Below, in pieces: positions 7,359-14,490 of a DNA stretch of 64,000 nucleotides. Each line of letters starts with the position of its first letter. Position 1 is the stretch's first letter. The notes under the pieces were generated by a model. It saw only the letters and a program-made list of their open reading frames with translations. It was not told the origin of the DNA and searched no databases. Source of the stretch: JAHELQ01 sp965603365 (GTDB lineage: Bacteria; Acidobacteriota; Aminicenantia; UBA2199); assembly GCA_965603365.1 (NCBI GenBank), contig CBFDCR010000003.1:65401-129400 (forward strand). Reading direction: 5' to 3'. A program made the position numbers and the translations under genes.

Positions 7359-8270
7359 TTAGAAGAATTTTACGAAGCTCGGTTCGAACTTAAGCTGGAA
7401 CATGATCCCGTATTCGATTTTTTCTAAAGCGTCTTCTCCTTGTGTTCTAATACTTAAGAATGGGGCGACTCCAATTCTGACATTTTTTGAGTTGATGTCA
7501 AAGTAATAGAATAACCATCCTTCGATTCGCAACCTTGCTGAACCTTTGAAGGGGCTATATTTATTCAATTCTCCAATGAAATCGTAGTATAATGCTGGTG
7601 CATAGATAATTGACTTTTCCTTTCCTGGATAATATGGAAGGGCAAAGGCCAATGATAACCTGGGGTATGTACTGGGGGGGGCTATAATCATGTCCTTCAC
7701 CACAGCAGGACCATCGTCATTAGAGGGGATTACTATCCCAACTTTATCGGCTTCCTTCCAATCTCGACTGTAGCGAATTTTAAGATTGGGTGCCAGTTGC
7801 TGTCCGCCAGCACCTTCTTTCCCGTAAAACGACATGCCTTTGAGTTCAACGGCAAATGAATGCTGCTCTTCGCTTCGCTCATCGTTTGCATTTCCGTTGG
7901 CAAAATATTTAAAATCTTTGGTGCCCCATTCCGCCTGAATACCAAAACGAAATTCTTTGGATGGTCCTGTCTCCTTTGTAACACTTTTTTCAATTTCTGC
8001 GGCTAATACAATTCGCCAATCTGACGTATATTGATCAATTTGAAGAATGGATTTTTGTTTGTTTGTCAGGGGAATTTTAAAAAGAGGTCGGATTTTAGCT
8101 TTTTTGAGTATCAATTCCGGTCCAAATTCAAAAAAACCATCCGTAATGCTAAAAACGCCATTCAGGTATGGTGTGATTTTTAAATCTGCACCATGAATTT
8201 CAATCACTAAAACAAGACAAACCAGGAAAATCTTGACTGGTTTTGACCTATAAGCGTATTTCAAATTCAT
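7359..8270 (-). CDS. Predicted secreted/outer-membrane beta protein of the caspase cassette
   Basis: A 303-residue protein with a clear signal peptide (basic YRSKPVK, then IFLVCLVLVIEIHG, cleavage probably near residue 28). Long amphipathic beta strands follow (LNGVFSITDGFFEFGPELIL, SLAFALPYYPG, ALYYDFIGEL, RLRIEGWLFYYFDI), ending in FVKFF, as expected of an outer-membrane beta-barrel with a C-terminal aromatic residue. The family is not recognised. Its start lies inside the preceding 95-residue gene (23-bp overlap) and has GGAGG six bases upstream. Its presence next to a cytosolic caspase-like protein is unusual. Confidence 0.65.
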   Translation of the reverse strand: MNLKYAYRSKPVKIFLVCLVLVIEIHGADLKITPYLNGVFSITDGFFEFGPELILKKAKIRPLFKIPLTNKQKSILQIDQYTSDWRIVLAAEIEKSVTKETGPSKEFRFGIQAEWGTKDFKYFANGNANDERSEEQHSFAVELKGMSFYGKEGAGGQQLAPNLKIRYSRDWKEADKVGIVIPSNDDGPAVVKDMIIAPPSTYPRLSLAFALPYYPGKEKSIIYAPALYYDFIGELNKYSPFKGSARLRIEGWLFYYFDINSKNVRIGVAPFLSIRTQGEDALEKIEYGIMFQLKFEPSFVKFF

Positions 8271-8535
8271 GATATCCTCCTTCTAAAGTGAATGTCAATA
8301 TTTGATCATTTAAGTTGCCAGGGAGGTCGATATGGAAGGCATATTGGGCCTCTCCTAATCCCCAGGCTCGGACTTTTATTCGTAACTCGCCTTCTGGAAG
8401 TTTGCCTGTCCATTCCCATGTCTTATTTCCCTCACCTGCTATTACTTTTTTTCCATTTACGAAGGCATAGAAGTAGTTAATCATTCCTTTTATAGGTTCC
8501 AAAACAATTTTAAAACTTTTTTCTTTGTCACTCAT
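8248..8535 (-). CDS. Hypothetical small beta protein of the caspase cassette (95 residues)
   Basis: A 95-residue protein without a signal peptide, predicted all-beta: FKIVLEPIKG, NYFYAFVNGKKVI, GELRIKVRAWGLGEAQYAF, ILTFTLEGGYHEFEIRL. The strand pattern suggests a small Ig-like sandwich. It has AAGGAGG before its ATG and overlaps the downstream signal-peptide protein by 23 bp, which implies coupled translation. No family recognised. Confidence 0.65.
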   Translation of the reverse strand: MSDKEKSFKIVLEPIKGMINYFYAFVNGKKVIAGEGNKTWEWTGKLPEGELRIKVRAWGLGEAQYAFHIDLPGNLNDQILTFTLEGGYHEFEIRL

Positions 8536-8568
8536 ATTTCCTCCTTATTTTGTTTTATGAATGGGGGC

Positions 8569-8594
8569 GGTAAGCGGCCGTATGACCGCTTACC
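8569..8594. other. Intercistronic hairpin between the caspase gene and its downstream genes
   Basis: GGTAAGCGG (8569-8577) pairs with CCGCTTACC (8586-8594) around an 8-nt loop. On the minus strand no T run follows, so it is more likely an mRNA processing or stabilising hairpin than a terminator. On the plus strand it is followed by a T-rich stretch. Confidence 0.55.
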
Positions 8595-8628
8595 TGTTTT
8601 TATTTATCATGTGTCGGGGTAGATTTAT

Positions 8629-9471
8629 TCATTTTTCGGGATTGATTTCGAAAGGCCGCCTGGCAATGAAACCATCGGTGTCGGGGCCGAAATAGAAAAG
8701 GTTCGGGGTCTGGTATGGCGGCATCTTTTCGATGATTTTCCGGTGGAATTTTTTGTAATCCCCCTTAAATTTTCCTTCATTCCATACTGCCAGCAGCGTT
8801 CCTGTAAACCGCCCATTAATAAGGCCATCGTCGGCCAACTGGTTATCCTGGCAGGCGGACAGCGACAGTACCGTGGCCCTGGTCGTGCTTTTGGGAGGCG
8901 GAATTTTTTCCTCAATTTGTCGGTAGAAATCTTTGTTTTGTCTGAAAGTCCGAAGTGCCCATGATAGCGGCATGTTGCGGGTGCGTTTTTCTCCTCCTCC
9001 CTTAGCCGCATCAAAATATGACATGGCGGCAGATGTGATGGCCGCCTTGGTCGGTGTGCCGCTGTGGCAGCAGTCGGGGATGACCAGGATTCGCACCCCT
9101 GCGGCAAAATCTTGCCACAGGTTGTAGATCTCGTCATCGATCAGTTGTCCGTCGTACAGGCACCAGGTTTCATCCATGCCGTCCACTTCGTCGTCGTTAA
9201 AATCCGGTGTGTTACCGCCATGCCCGGCGTAAGTGACCAGTAAAATATCCCCGGCCACTACCTGTTTCGCGGTTTCTTTGATCTTTGATAACACGGCTTC
9301 CCGTGTCGCCTCTTTTGATAACAACAAGCTGGTATTATACCCCATGCTGTCCGCGATCTCCCGCATATCGCTGGCGTCGGCCTCGCAGGCGAGAAGCACT
9401 CCATCCCAGCCGGCATAGTGGCCGGGGTCTACTCGGTTTAAACCGATGTGAATCGAAATTCCTTTTGACAT
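8629..9471 (-). CDS. Caspase-like cysteine peptidase (peptidase C14, orthocaspase)
   Basis: A 280-residue protein consisting almost entirely of a caspase p20-type domain. The catalytic His is H84 in VTYAGHGG and the catalytic Cys is C135 in IPDCCHSGT, matching the D-x-C-H-S-G pattern. The acidic stretch DFNDDEVDGMDETW just after the His is typical of type I/III metacaspases, and LSACQDNQLADDG near the end matches the family S-A-C-x-x-x-Q-x-A-x-E/D segment. There is no signal peptide, so it should be cytosolic, cleaving after basic residues if orthocaspase-like. It is the second gene of a six-gene cassette and has AAGGAGG before the ATG. Confidence 0.9.
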   Translation of the reverse strand: MSKGISIHIGLNRVDPGHYAGWDGVLLACEADASDMREIADSMGYNTSLLLSKEATREAVLSKIKETAKQVVAGDILLVTYAGHGGNTPDFNDDEVDGMDETWCLYDGQLIDDEIYNLWQDFAAGVRILVIPDCCHSGTPTKAAITSAAMSYFDAAKGGGEKRTRNMPLSWALRTFRQNKDFYRQIEEKIPPPKSTTRATVLSLSACQDNQLADDGLINGRFTGTLLAVWNEGKFKGDYKKFHRKIIEKMPPYQTPNLFYFGPDTDGFIARRPFEINPEK

Positions 9472-9500
9472 TTTTAATCCTCCTTAATATTATTTTTTTC

Positions 9501-9950
9501 TTAATCATCACCGATGGTGACGTTGCTTGGCTGTCTTGGTATTTTGGATGACCTTCCCCATAAATTTGATTTTTTAATCAAGAGAAACCATGGGGAACTT
9601 CCGGCAAAAAACCGCAACGTTACATAAACGTATTTCTCATTACTATCATTACGAATTTCACGGGTCATCTCCCTTATTACCACATCGCCTTCAGGATGGA
9701 ATTCATAATCCACCAGTTCAGGCAGGCCCATCTCCACCTTCCAACCCGTTTCATTGGGAACTGGGTTACCATTTGGTTTGATTTCAATGCTGTCTACTTC
9801 TTGTGCTGGATCCTCGGGGTACCTGATAGGTATTACTGGGGCGCCTGGAATAGGTGGATCGACTACACGACATCCAAGAGTGCCATTTCCGTCACACATT
9901 TCTACCTTTCTTTGTACTTTGTTGTTTTGAAGTGATACATAAAACGACAT
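9501..9950 (-). CDS. Hypothetical first protein of the caspase cassette (149 residues)
   Basis: A 149-residue protein with no signal peptide, preceded by GAGGAGG. The N-terminal half is Pro-rich (VVDPPIPGAPVIPIRYPEDP). The C-terminal half is beta-rich (WKVEMGLPELVDYEFHPEG, KYVYVTLRFFAGSSPWFLLI) and resembles the 140-residue protein later in the same cassette. It lies 29 bp upstream of the caspase gene. The family is not recognised; it may be a recognition or adaptor module for the peptidase. Confidence 0.65.
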   Translation of the reverse strand: MSFYVSLQNNKVQRKVEMCDGNGTLGCRVVDPPIPGAPVIPIRYPEDPAQEVDSIEIKPNGNPVPNETGWKVEMGLPELVDYEFHPEGDVVIREMTREIRNDSNEKYVYVTLRFFAGSSPWFLLIKKSNLWGRSSKIPRQPSNVTIGDD

Positions 9951-10029
9951 CTGTTACCTCCTCATCTCTTTAAATTTTAATGTTAAATGTTAGATATTAA
10001 GCCATAAGGCAATTTTACTTTTCGGTCCC

Positions 10030-10065
10030 TCAGGGGGGGATATGAATAATATTTTTTGTTTTCAT
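10030..10065 (-). CDS. Possible 11-codon leader peptide ahead of the caspase cassette
   Basis: ATG follows an unusually strong AAGGAGGAGG and encodes MKTKNIIHIPP before a stop. The stop falls directly after a run of seven C. Losing one C would extend the peptide to 24 residues, ending ALWLNI. It may be a regulatory leader, a frameshifted small gene or a sequence error. Confidence 0.3.
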   Translation of the reverse strand: MKTKNIIHIPP

Positions 10066-10099
10066 TTCTCAACCTCCTCCTTAAAAGGTTCACCCCAAT

Positions 10100-10165
10100 G
10101 GTAGTATAAATCGGGTTTTGGGACTACCAGGGATGTTGCAAAATATAACAGATTGGTTGCAAAAT
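10100..10165 (-). promoter_or_regulatory. Putative operator/promoter region of the caspase cassette
   Basis: Two identical 10-bp sites GTTGCAAAAT (10135-10144 and 10156-10165) are spaced exactly 21 bp apart, i.e. on the same face of the helix. Downstream in the minus direction lies an inverted repeat GGTAGT/ACTACC (10100-10128) that encloses a TATACT-like -10. No good -35 is present, which fits an activator-dependent promoter; the adjacent AraC-type hybrid regulator is a candidate. Confidence 0.5.
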
Positions 10166-10217
10166 GGTAAAATGGGAGGTTATGTTTGGCTTTGTTCGTG
10201 TTAGGTTCGTTTATTTT

Positions 10218-13200
10218 CTATTGGGATTCGGCGGTCTGGTAGGTGGAGGGCAGTTGATGAAATTTGTCTTTAAAACACCTGGCAAAATAGGCCATGTTGG
10301 AAAAACCCACTTCTAAAGCCACCTCGGTGACATTGCCGAATTTGGCCCGCAGCAATTGGGCCGCCCGCTTGAGACGGTAGGAGCGAATAAACTGGGTGGG
10401 GGATTCGCCCGTTAAGGCCATAATCTTGCGGTAAATGGTGGCCCGGTTCATGTACAATTTTTTACTCAGGGCCTCGACATTGAAGTCCGGGTCAGACAGG
10501 TTTTTTTCGATGATCTCCTGCAATTCCTGGATAAACTTCTGATCGATAGAAGAGACGGCAATCTCGACCGGCTGCAGCAGCATCTGCCGCTGGATTTTTT
10601 CCTGCAACTGGCGGCGCAGTTCAATCAGGTTCTTGATGCGGGTCATCAAGATCCGGGTATTGAAGGGTTTGGTGATATAATCGTCGGCACCGGTCTCCAG
10701 GCCTTCGACAACGCTCTCCTCCGAGGCTTTGGCGGTTAACATTATGATGGGGATATGGCTGGTTTTGATCTCTTGCTTTAACACCCGGCACAGTTCATAA
10801 CCGTCCACTTCCGGCATCATGATGTCGCTGATGATGAGATCCGGTATAATTTCTTTTGCCCTCCGGATGCCTTCGCGGCCGTCATTGGCTTCCACCACCC
10901 TGTAGCGCGGCTCCAGGGAGTCCTTGATGTAGGCGCGCACATCGGGATTATCTTCCACCACCAGGACGATAGGTTGGGTATCGGTCTCCTCAGCCTTATT
11001 GACTTCATCCTCCCCAATCTCCACTTTTGTTTCAGCAATGTCGTTTTCTTCAGCCTCTTTTATGAAGTATTGACCGGGGGAGGGGCGATAACCAGGGGCG
11101 GCCTTTTCCCCCGGGCTCAGGTGTTCATCGCCCAAGGGAAGGCGAATGATAAATTCTGTACCGCTGCTCTCCCCCTTACTGCTGTGCACGACGTGCACGT
11201 CGATCTGACCTCGGTGCAGCAGGACTAACTCTTTGGCCAATGCCAGCCCGATGCCGGTTCCCTGGTGTGCCCCTTTGCCGGTCTCCTGGCTCTGGAAAAA
11301 ACGGTCAAAGATATGGGGCAGTTTCTCCCGGGGTATCCCCGGACCGGTATCCCGTACCGATAATTCCAGGCAGCCGTGGGAAAAACCGCTGCCTTTGTCC
11401 TCCTCTCGATGGACCGAAACCGTCACCATACCTCCGGCAGGGGTGAATTTAACGGCATTGATCAGGAGATTGCAGATCACCGCTTCCAGCTTCTGGGTAT
11501 CGAAATAGAGGGTAATGTCTTCTGTGTCGCTGCGAAACGTCAGGTCGATATGATTCTGTAGGGCCAGCGATTCAAAAGAGGCCAGGATGCCTTTCAGGAA
11601 GGGAATGATATTTTGACGATCGGCGTTTAATTTCATTTTACCGCTGTCCAGTTTCGACAGGTCCAGCAGTTGGTTGATGAGGGTGAGCAGCCGCTGCGAA
11701 TTGCGCAGCATCATACGCAGCTCTTTTGTCTCGGTTTGGGGGTGGCCCTGGGACAGCATCTTCTCCAGCGGCCCCATGATCAGGGTCAGGGGAGTACGGA
11801 ATTCGTGGGAGATGTTGGCAAAGAAGCGGGATTTCACCGCTGCCATCTCCTGGAGTTTCTCCGATTGCTCCTGGAGGCGTAGGGCCTGTTTTCCCAGTTG
11901 TAGGTTGGTGAGATTGATCTCCTGGGTCCTCTGGGCAACGGTTTGTTCCAGCCTCTGCTTTTCCAGTTGAAGTTTTCGGGAGCGCCACCTGACGGTAATA
12001 TAGAGAAGCATCAGGGATAAAAAAATATACATTAAAAATGCCCACCAGGTTTGATACCAGGGGGTTAAGATTTTAAATTGATAGATAGCTTCCCGGCTTT
12101 TGTGTCTATACACATTCTGGGCTTGCACCCGGAATGTGTACTCCCCGGCATCGAGATTGGTGTAATTTTCCTGGGTCTTGGCGCTCCAGTCGGACCAGTC
12201 TTTGTCGTATCCCTCCAGTAAGTATCTATACATGGTGGATGTTTCGTTTTCGAAAAATGGCGCGGCACACTCAAAACGAAGGTTCCGCTCTTTGTAGGGC
12301 AAAACCGAAGCCAATGGCTCTCTGCCATCACCCTTTGGCCTGTGATTGCCGGCATAGATTATCGTTTTCCCATTCACTACAACTCTGCGAATCAGGGCCT
12401 GGAAGTTCTGACGGTAGTTTTTGGGGTAACCGGTATCGAAGCGGATTAAATTATCATGGCTGCCCAACCATACGGCATCGTCGTCGAAGAATATTGCATT
12501 GACCTGGACCCGGGGAAGTTTTAAAAATGGAATCTCGTTTACCCGGTAGGTGTCATCCGGTTGGTGAATGAAATGGTAGGTTCTGCTTTTCGAATGAAGC
12601 CAGATATTTTGGTGTTGGTCTTCGGCAATGTAAAACACCTCCCGGAATTGATTGCCCAGGGTATAGTCCGGCATAAAACGGCCGCTGGGTTCATCGAAAC
12701 GGAGGATTCCCCTCTGGGTGGCAAACACGACGTTACCGGCTGCCCCAAAGACCCTGATTTCCGAAGGCGGCAGCCCGTGGGATTCGCCAAATCGGTTGAT
12801 GACGGGCTCTTTGATATAGGATGGGAAATTTAATTTAAAAGCCACTCCCGCGTTGGCCCCCAACCATAGATTCCCCTTCCCATCCTCAACAATGGTTCTG
12901 ATTTCTCTATTTATATTTTTTTCGATAGCAAACTCTTCGGCCCAGCGCAGGTCTTTTCGCCGTAAAGATGTCACTCCCTTGTCTGTGCCCGCCCAGATAC
13001 GCCGTTTGTCGCTGCCGGAGGGATGCAGGACATACGTTTTGCCTGCGGTAATTTTCCTCTTGCCGTGGGTGTCCACCTGGAATACCCCATCGGAAGTCGC
13101 TGCCAGTAAAGTATCGCCGGTGGAGAGCAGGCACCAGCAGTTGCTGTCTATACCGGGGAACTTCTGGAATTTTTCGCCAGTAGGTGCCATCCGCCATAAT

Positions 13201-14324
13201 CCCATTTTGGTGCCGACATACAGGGCCTGTTGGTGCCGGGCCATTGATAAAACCATTTTTGGCAAATCAACCCTCTCGTCGTAAAGGGAGAATGGGGAGT
13301 GGTATTCGATTTTGGCGATCCCGTAATCCAGCCCCAGCCACAGGTTCCCCTGGAAATCCTCAAATACGTACTTGACATTGTCGTCCTGCAGGCCGGTTTT
13401 TTTGTCAAAAATTTGCTTTAGCCGCCCCCGGGCATCGATGATGACCAATCCCCCTGCCAGGGTTGCCAGGGCATAATCGCCGGATGAGAGACGGATGCCG
13501 TGACACACTTTTTTTTCTTTCAAATAGCCATCCACCTGGGTGGGGAAGGGGTAGGCCGCCTTGCCGTCGTACAGGAAACATCCCTTCGACCGGGTGGCCA
13601 TGAAGAGTTTTTGGCGGTGATTGTCGTAAGGGGCCATCATAAAGATCTCGGCTTCCGCAAAATTATCGCCGCCGGTTACGGGATTGAGTTCATCACCTAC
13701 CAATTGCAAAAGCCCCCGCTTACCGTCACGAATAAAAAGGGTCCCATACTGCACAAAAGAGGAATCGAATTGGTATTGGGGGGTCCATTTTCTGAAGCCT
13801 CCTTTATGCCAGCGAAAGAGGAATTCCTTTGCCTGGAAGTAGATGCCCTGGGGGGTAGAGTGGGTTCTCTTGACTGCGGAAAAGCTTATTTTCTCATCAT
13901 TTAGGTGCTCACGCAAGGATCTATATCCCAGCGACCCGTTGGAGTCGGGGGCCAAAAACCCGATTTCATTGATGCTGCCGATAAAAATCGTACCGGTTTC
14001 ATCAATGGCCAGGGAACGGACAGGACCGTTATCTTTGATTGCAATAGACCGCCAGGCGGTGCCGTCAAATTCCAGTACACAGCCGTTGTTACCTACATAT
14101 ATAATGCCCCGCTTGTCCTGGAGAATCGACCAGTTCTGGGGATGTTGTCCATACTCTTGCCGGCTGTAGTTTTTGAGATATTTAAGGCCGGTATATTGGC
14201 AGTATATCTCCGTTGACACCGTAAACAGCATCCCCAAGAGCAGAAATAAACCAAAAAAAGAGACATGGAATGAGCGGATGTGTGGTCTCTTTGGCTGACG
14301 ATAAATATCTCCATCTCTTTGCAT
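10218..14324 (-). CDS. Hybrid two-component regulator (propeller sensor, kinase, receiver, AraC output)
   Basis: A 1368-residue one-protein signalling system. In order: signal anchor (~20-40); a periplasmic beta-propeller of Reg_prop repeats to ~690 (for example GNLWLGLDYGIAK, GNLWLGANAGVAF); a Y_Y_Y domain ending about 760; a transmembrane helix near 765-785; HisKA with the phospho-His in NISHEFRTPLT (~840); an HATPase domain with GTGIGLALAKEL (~950-1070); a receiver with the Asp in IISDIMMPEVDG (~1168); and an AraC-type double HTH (~1275-1365). Such proteins in Bacteroidota and related phyla sense glycans or other periplasmic ligands and activate a neighbouring operon. The caspase cassette is the next transcription unit downstream. 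A promoter ends only 6 bp before the ATG, so its mRNA is probably leaderless. Confidence 0.95.
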   Translation of the reverse strand: MQRDGDIYRQPKRPHIRSFHVSFFGLFLLLGMLFTVSTEIYCQYTGLKYLKNYSRQEYGQHPQNWSILQDKRGIIYVGNNGCVLEFDGTAWRSIAIKDNGPVRSLAIDETGTIFIGSINEIGFLAPDSNGSLGYRSLREHLNDEKISFSAVKRTHSTPQGIYFQAKEFLFRWHKGGFRKWTPQYQFDSSFVQYGTLFIRDGKRGLLQLVGDELNPVTGGDNFAEAEIFMMAPYDNHRQKLFMATRSKGCFLYDGKAAYPFPTQVDGYLKEKKVCHGIRLSSGDYALATLAGGLVIIDARGRLKQIFDKKTGLQDDNVKYVFEDFQGNLWLGLDYGIAKIEYHSPFSLYDERVDLPKMVLSMARHQQALYVGTKMGLWRMAPTGEKFQKFPGIDSNCWCLLSTGDTLLAATSDGVFQVDTHGKRKITAGKTYVLHPSGSDKRRIWAGTDKGVTSLRRKDLRWAEEFAIEKNINREIRTIVEDGKGNLWLGANAGVAFKLNFPSYIKEPVINRFGESHGLPPSEIRVFGAAGNVVFATQRGILRFDEPSGRFMPDYTLGNQFREVFYIAEDQHQNIWLHSKSRTYHFIHQPDDTYRVNEIPFLKLPRVQVNAIFFDDDAVWLGSHDNLIRFDTGYPKNYRQNFQALIRRVVVNGKTIIYAGNHRPKGDGREPLASVLPYKERNLRFECAAPFFENETSTMYRYLLEGYDKDWSDWSAKTQENYTNLDAGEYTFRVQAQNVYRHKSREAIYQFKILTPWYQTWWAFLMYIFLSLMLLYITVRWRSRKLQLEKQRLEQTVAQRTQEINLTNLQLGKQALRLQEQSEKLQEMAAVKSRFFANISHEFRTPLTLIMGPLEKMLSQGHPQTETKELRMMLRNSQRLLTLINQLLDLSKLDSGKMKLNADRQNIIPFLKGILASFESLALQNHIDLTFRSDTEDITLYFDTQKLEAVICNLLINAVKFTPAGGMVTVSVHREEDKGSGFSHGCLELSVRDTGPGIPREKLPHIFDRFFQSQETGKGAHQGTGIGLALAKELVLLHRGQIDVHVVHSSKGESSGTEFIIRLPLGDEHLSPGEKAAPGYRPSPGQYFIKEAEENDIAETKVEIGEDEVNKAEETDTQPIVLVVEDNPDVRAYIKDSLEPRYRVVEANDGREGIRRAKEIIPDLIISDIMMPEVDGYELCRVLKQEIKTSHIPIIMLTAKASEESVVEGLETGADDYITKPFNTRILMTRIKNLIELRRQLQEKIQRQMLLQPVEIAVSSIDQKFIQELQEIIEKNLSDPDFNVEALSKKLYMNRATIYRKIMALTGESPTQFIRSYRLKRAAQLLRAKFGNVTEVALEVGFSNMAYFARCFKDKFHQLPSTYQTAESQ

Positions 14325-14330
14325 GTAAAA

Positions 14331-14359
14331 ATTTTATCAGAATGGCTGTGAAAATTCAA
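14331..14359 (-). promoter_or_regulatory. Promoter of the hybrid regulator, giving a leaderless mRNA
   Basis: On the minus strand TTGAAT (14354-14359), 17-bp spacer, TAAAAT (14331-14336). Only six bases separate the -10 box from the ATG, so transcription should start at or next to the start codon; no ribosome binding site is present. Confidence 0.65.
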
Positions 14360-14490
14360 GAATTTAGCTCCATTCTGTATTCTGAATTCCTGGTTAAAAC
14401 GATAAAATGTGTGAAAGGGCTTGTGTTTTTGGTGGGAGTTCGGTATTATTTTAGGGCGTAGCCGGACAAGGTATGGGAGGTGTTAGATTG

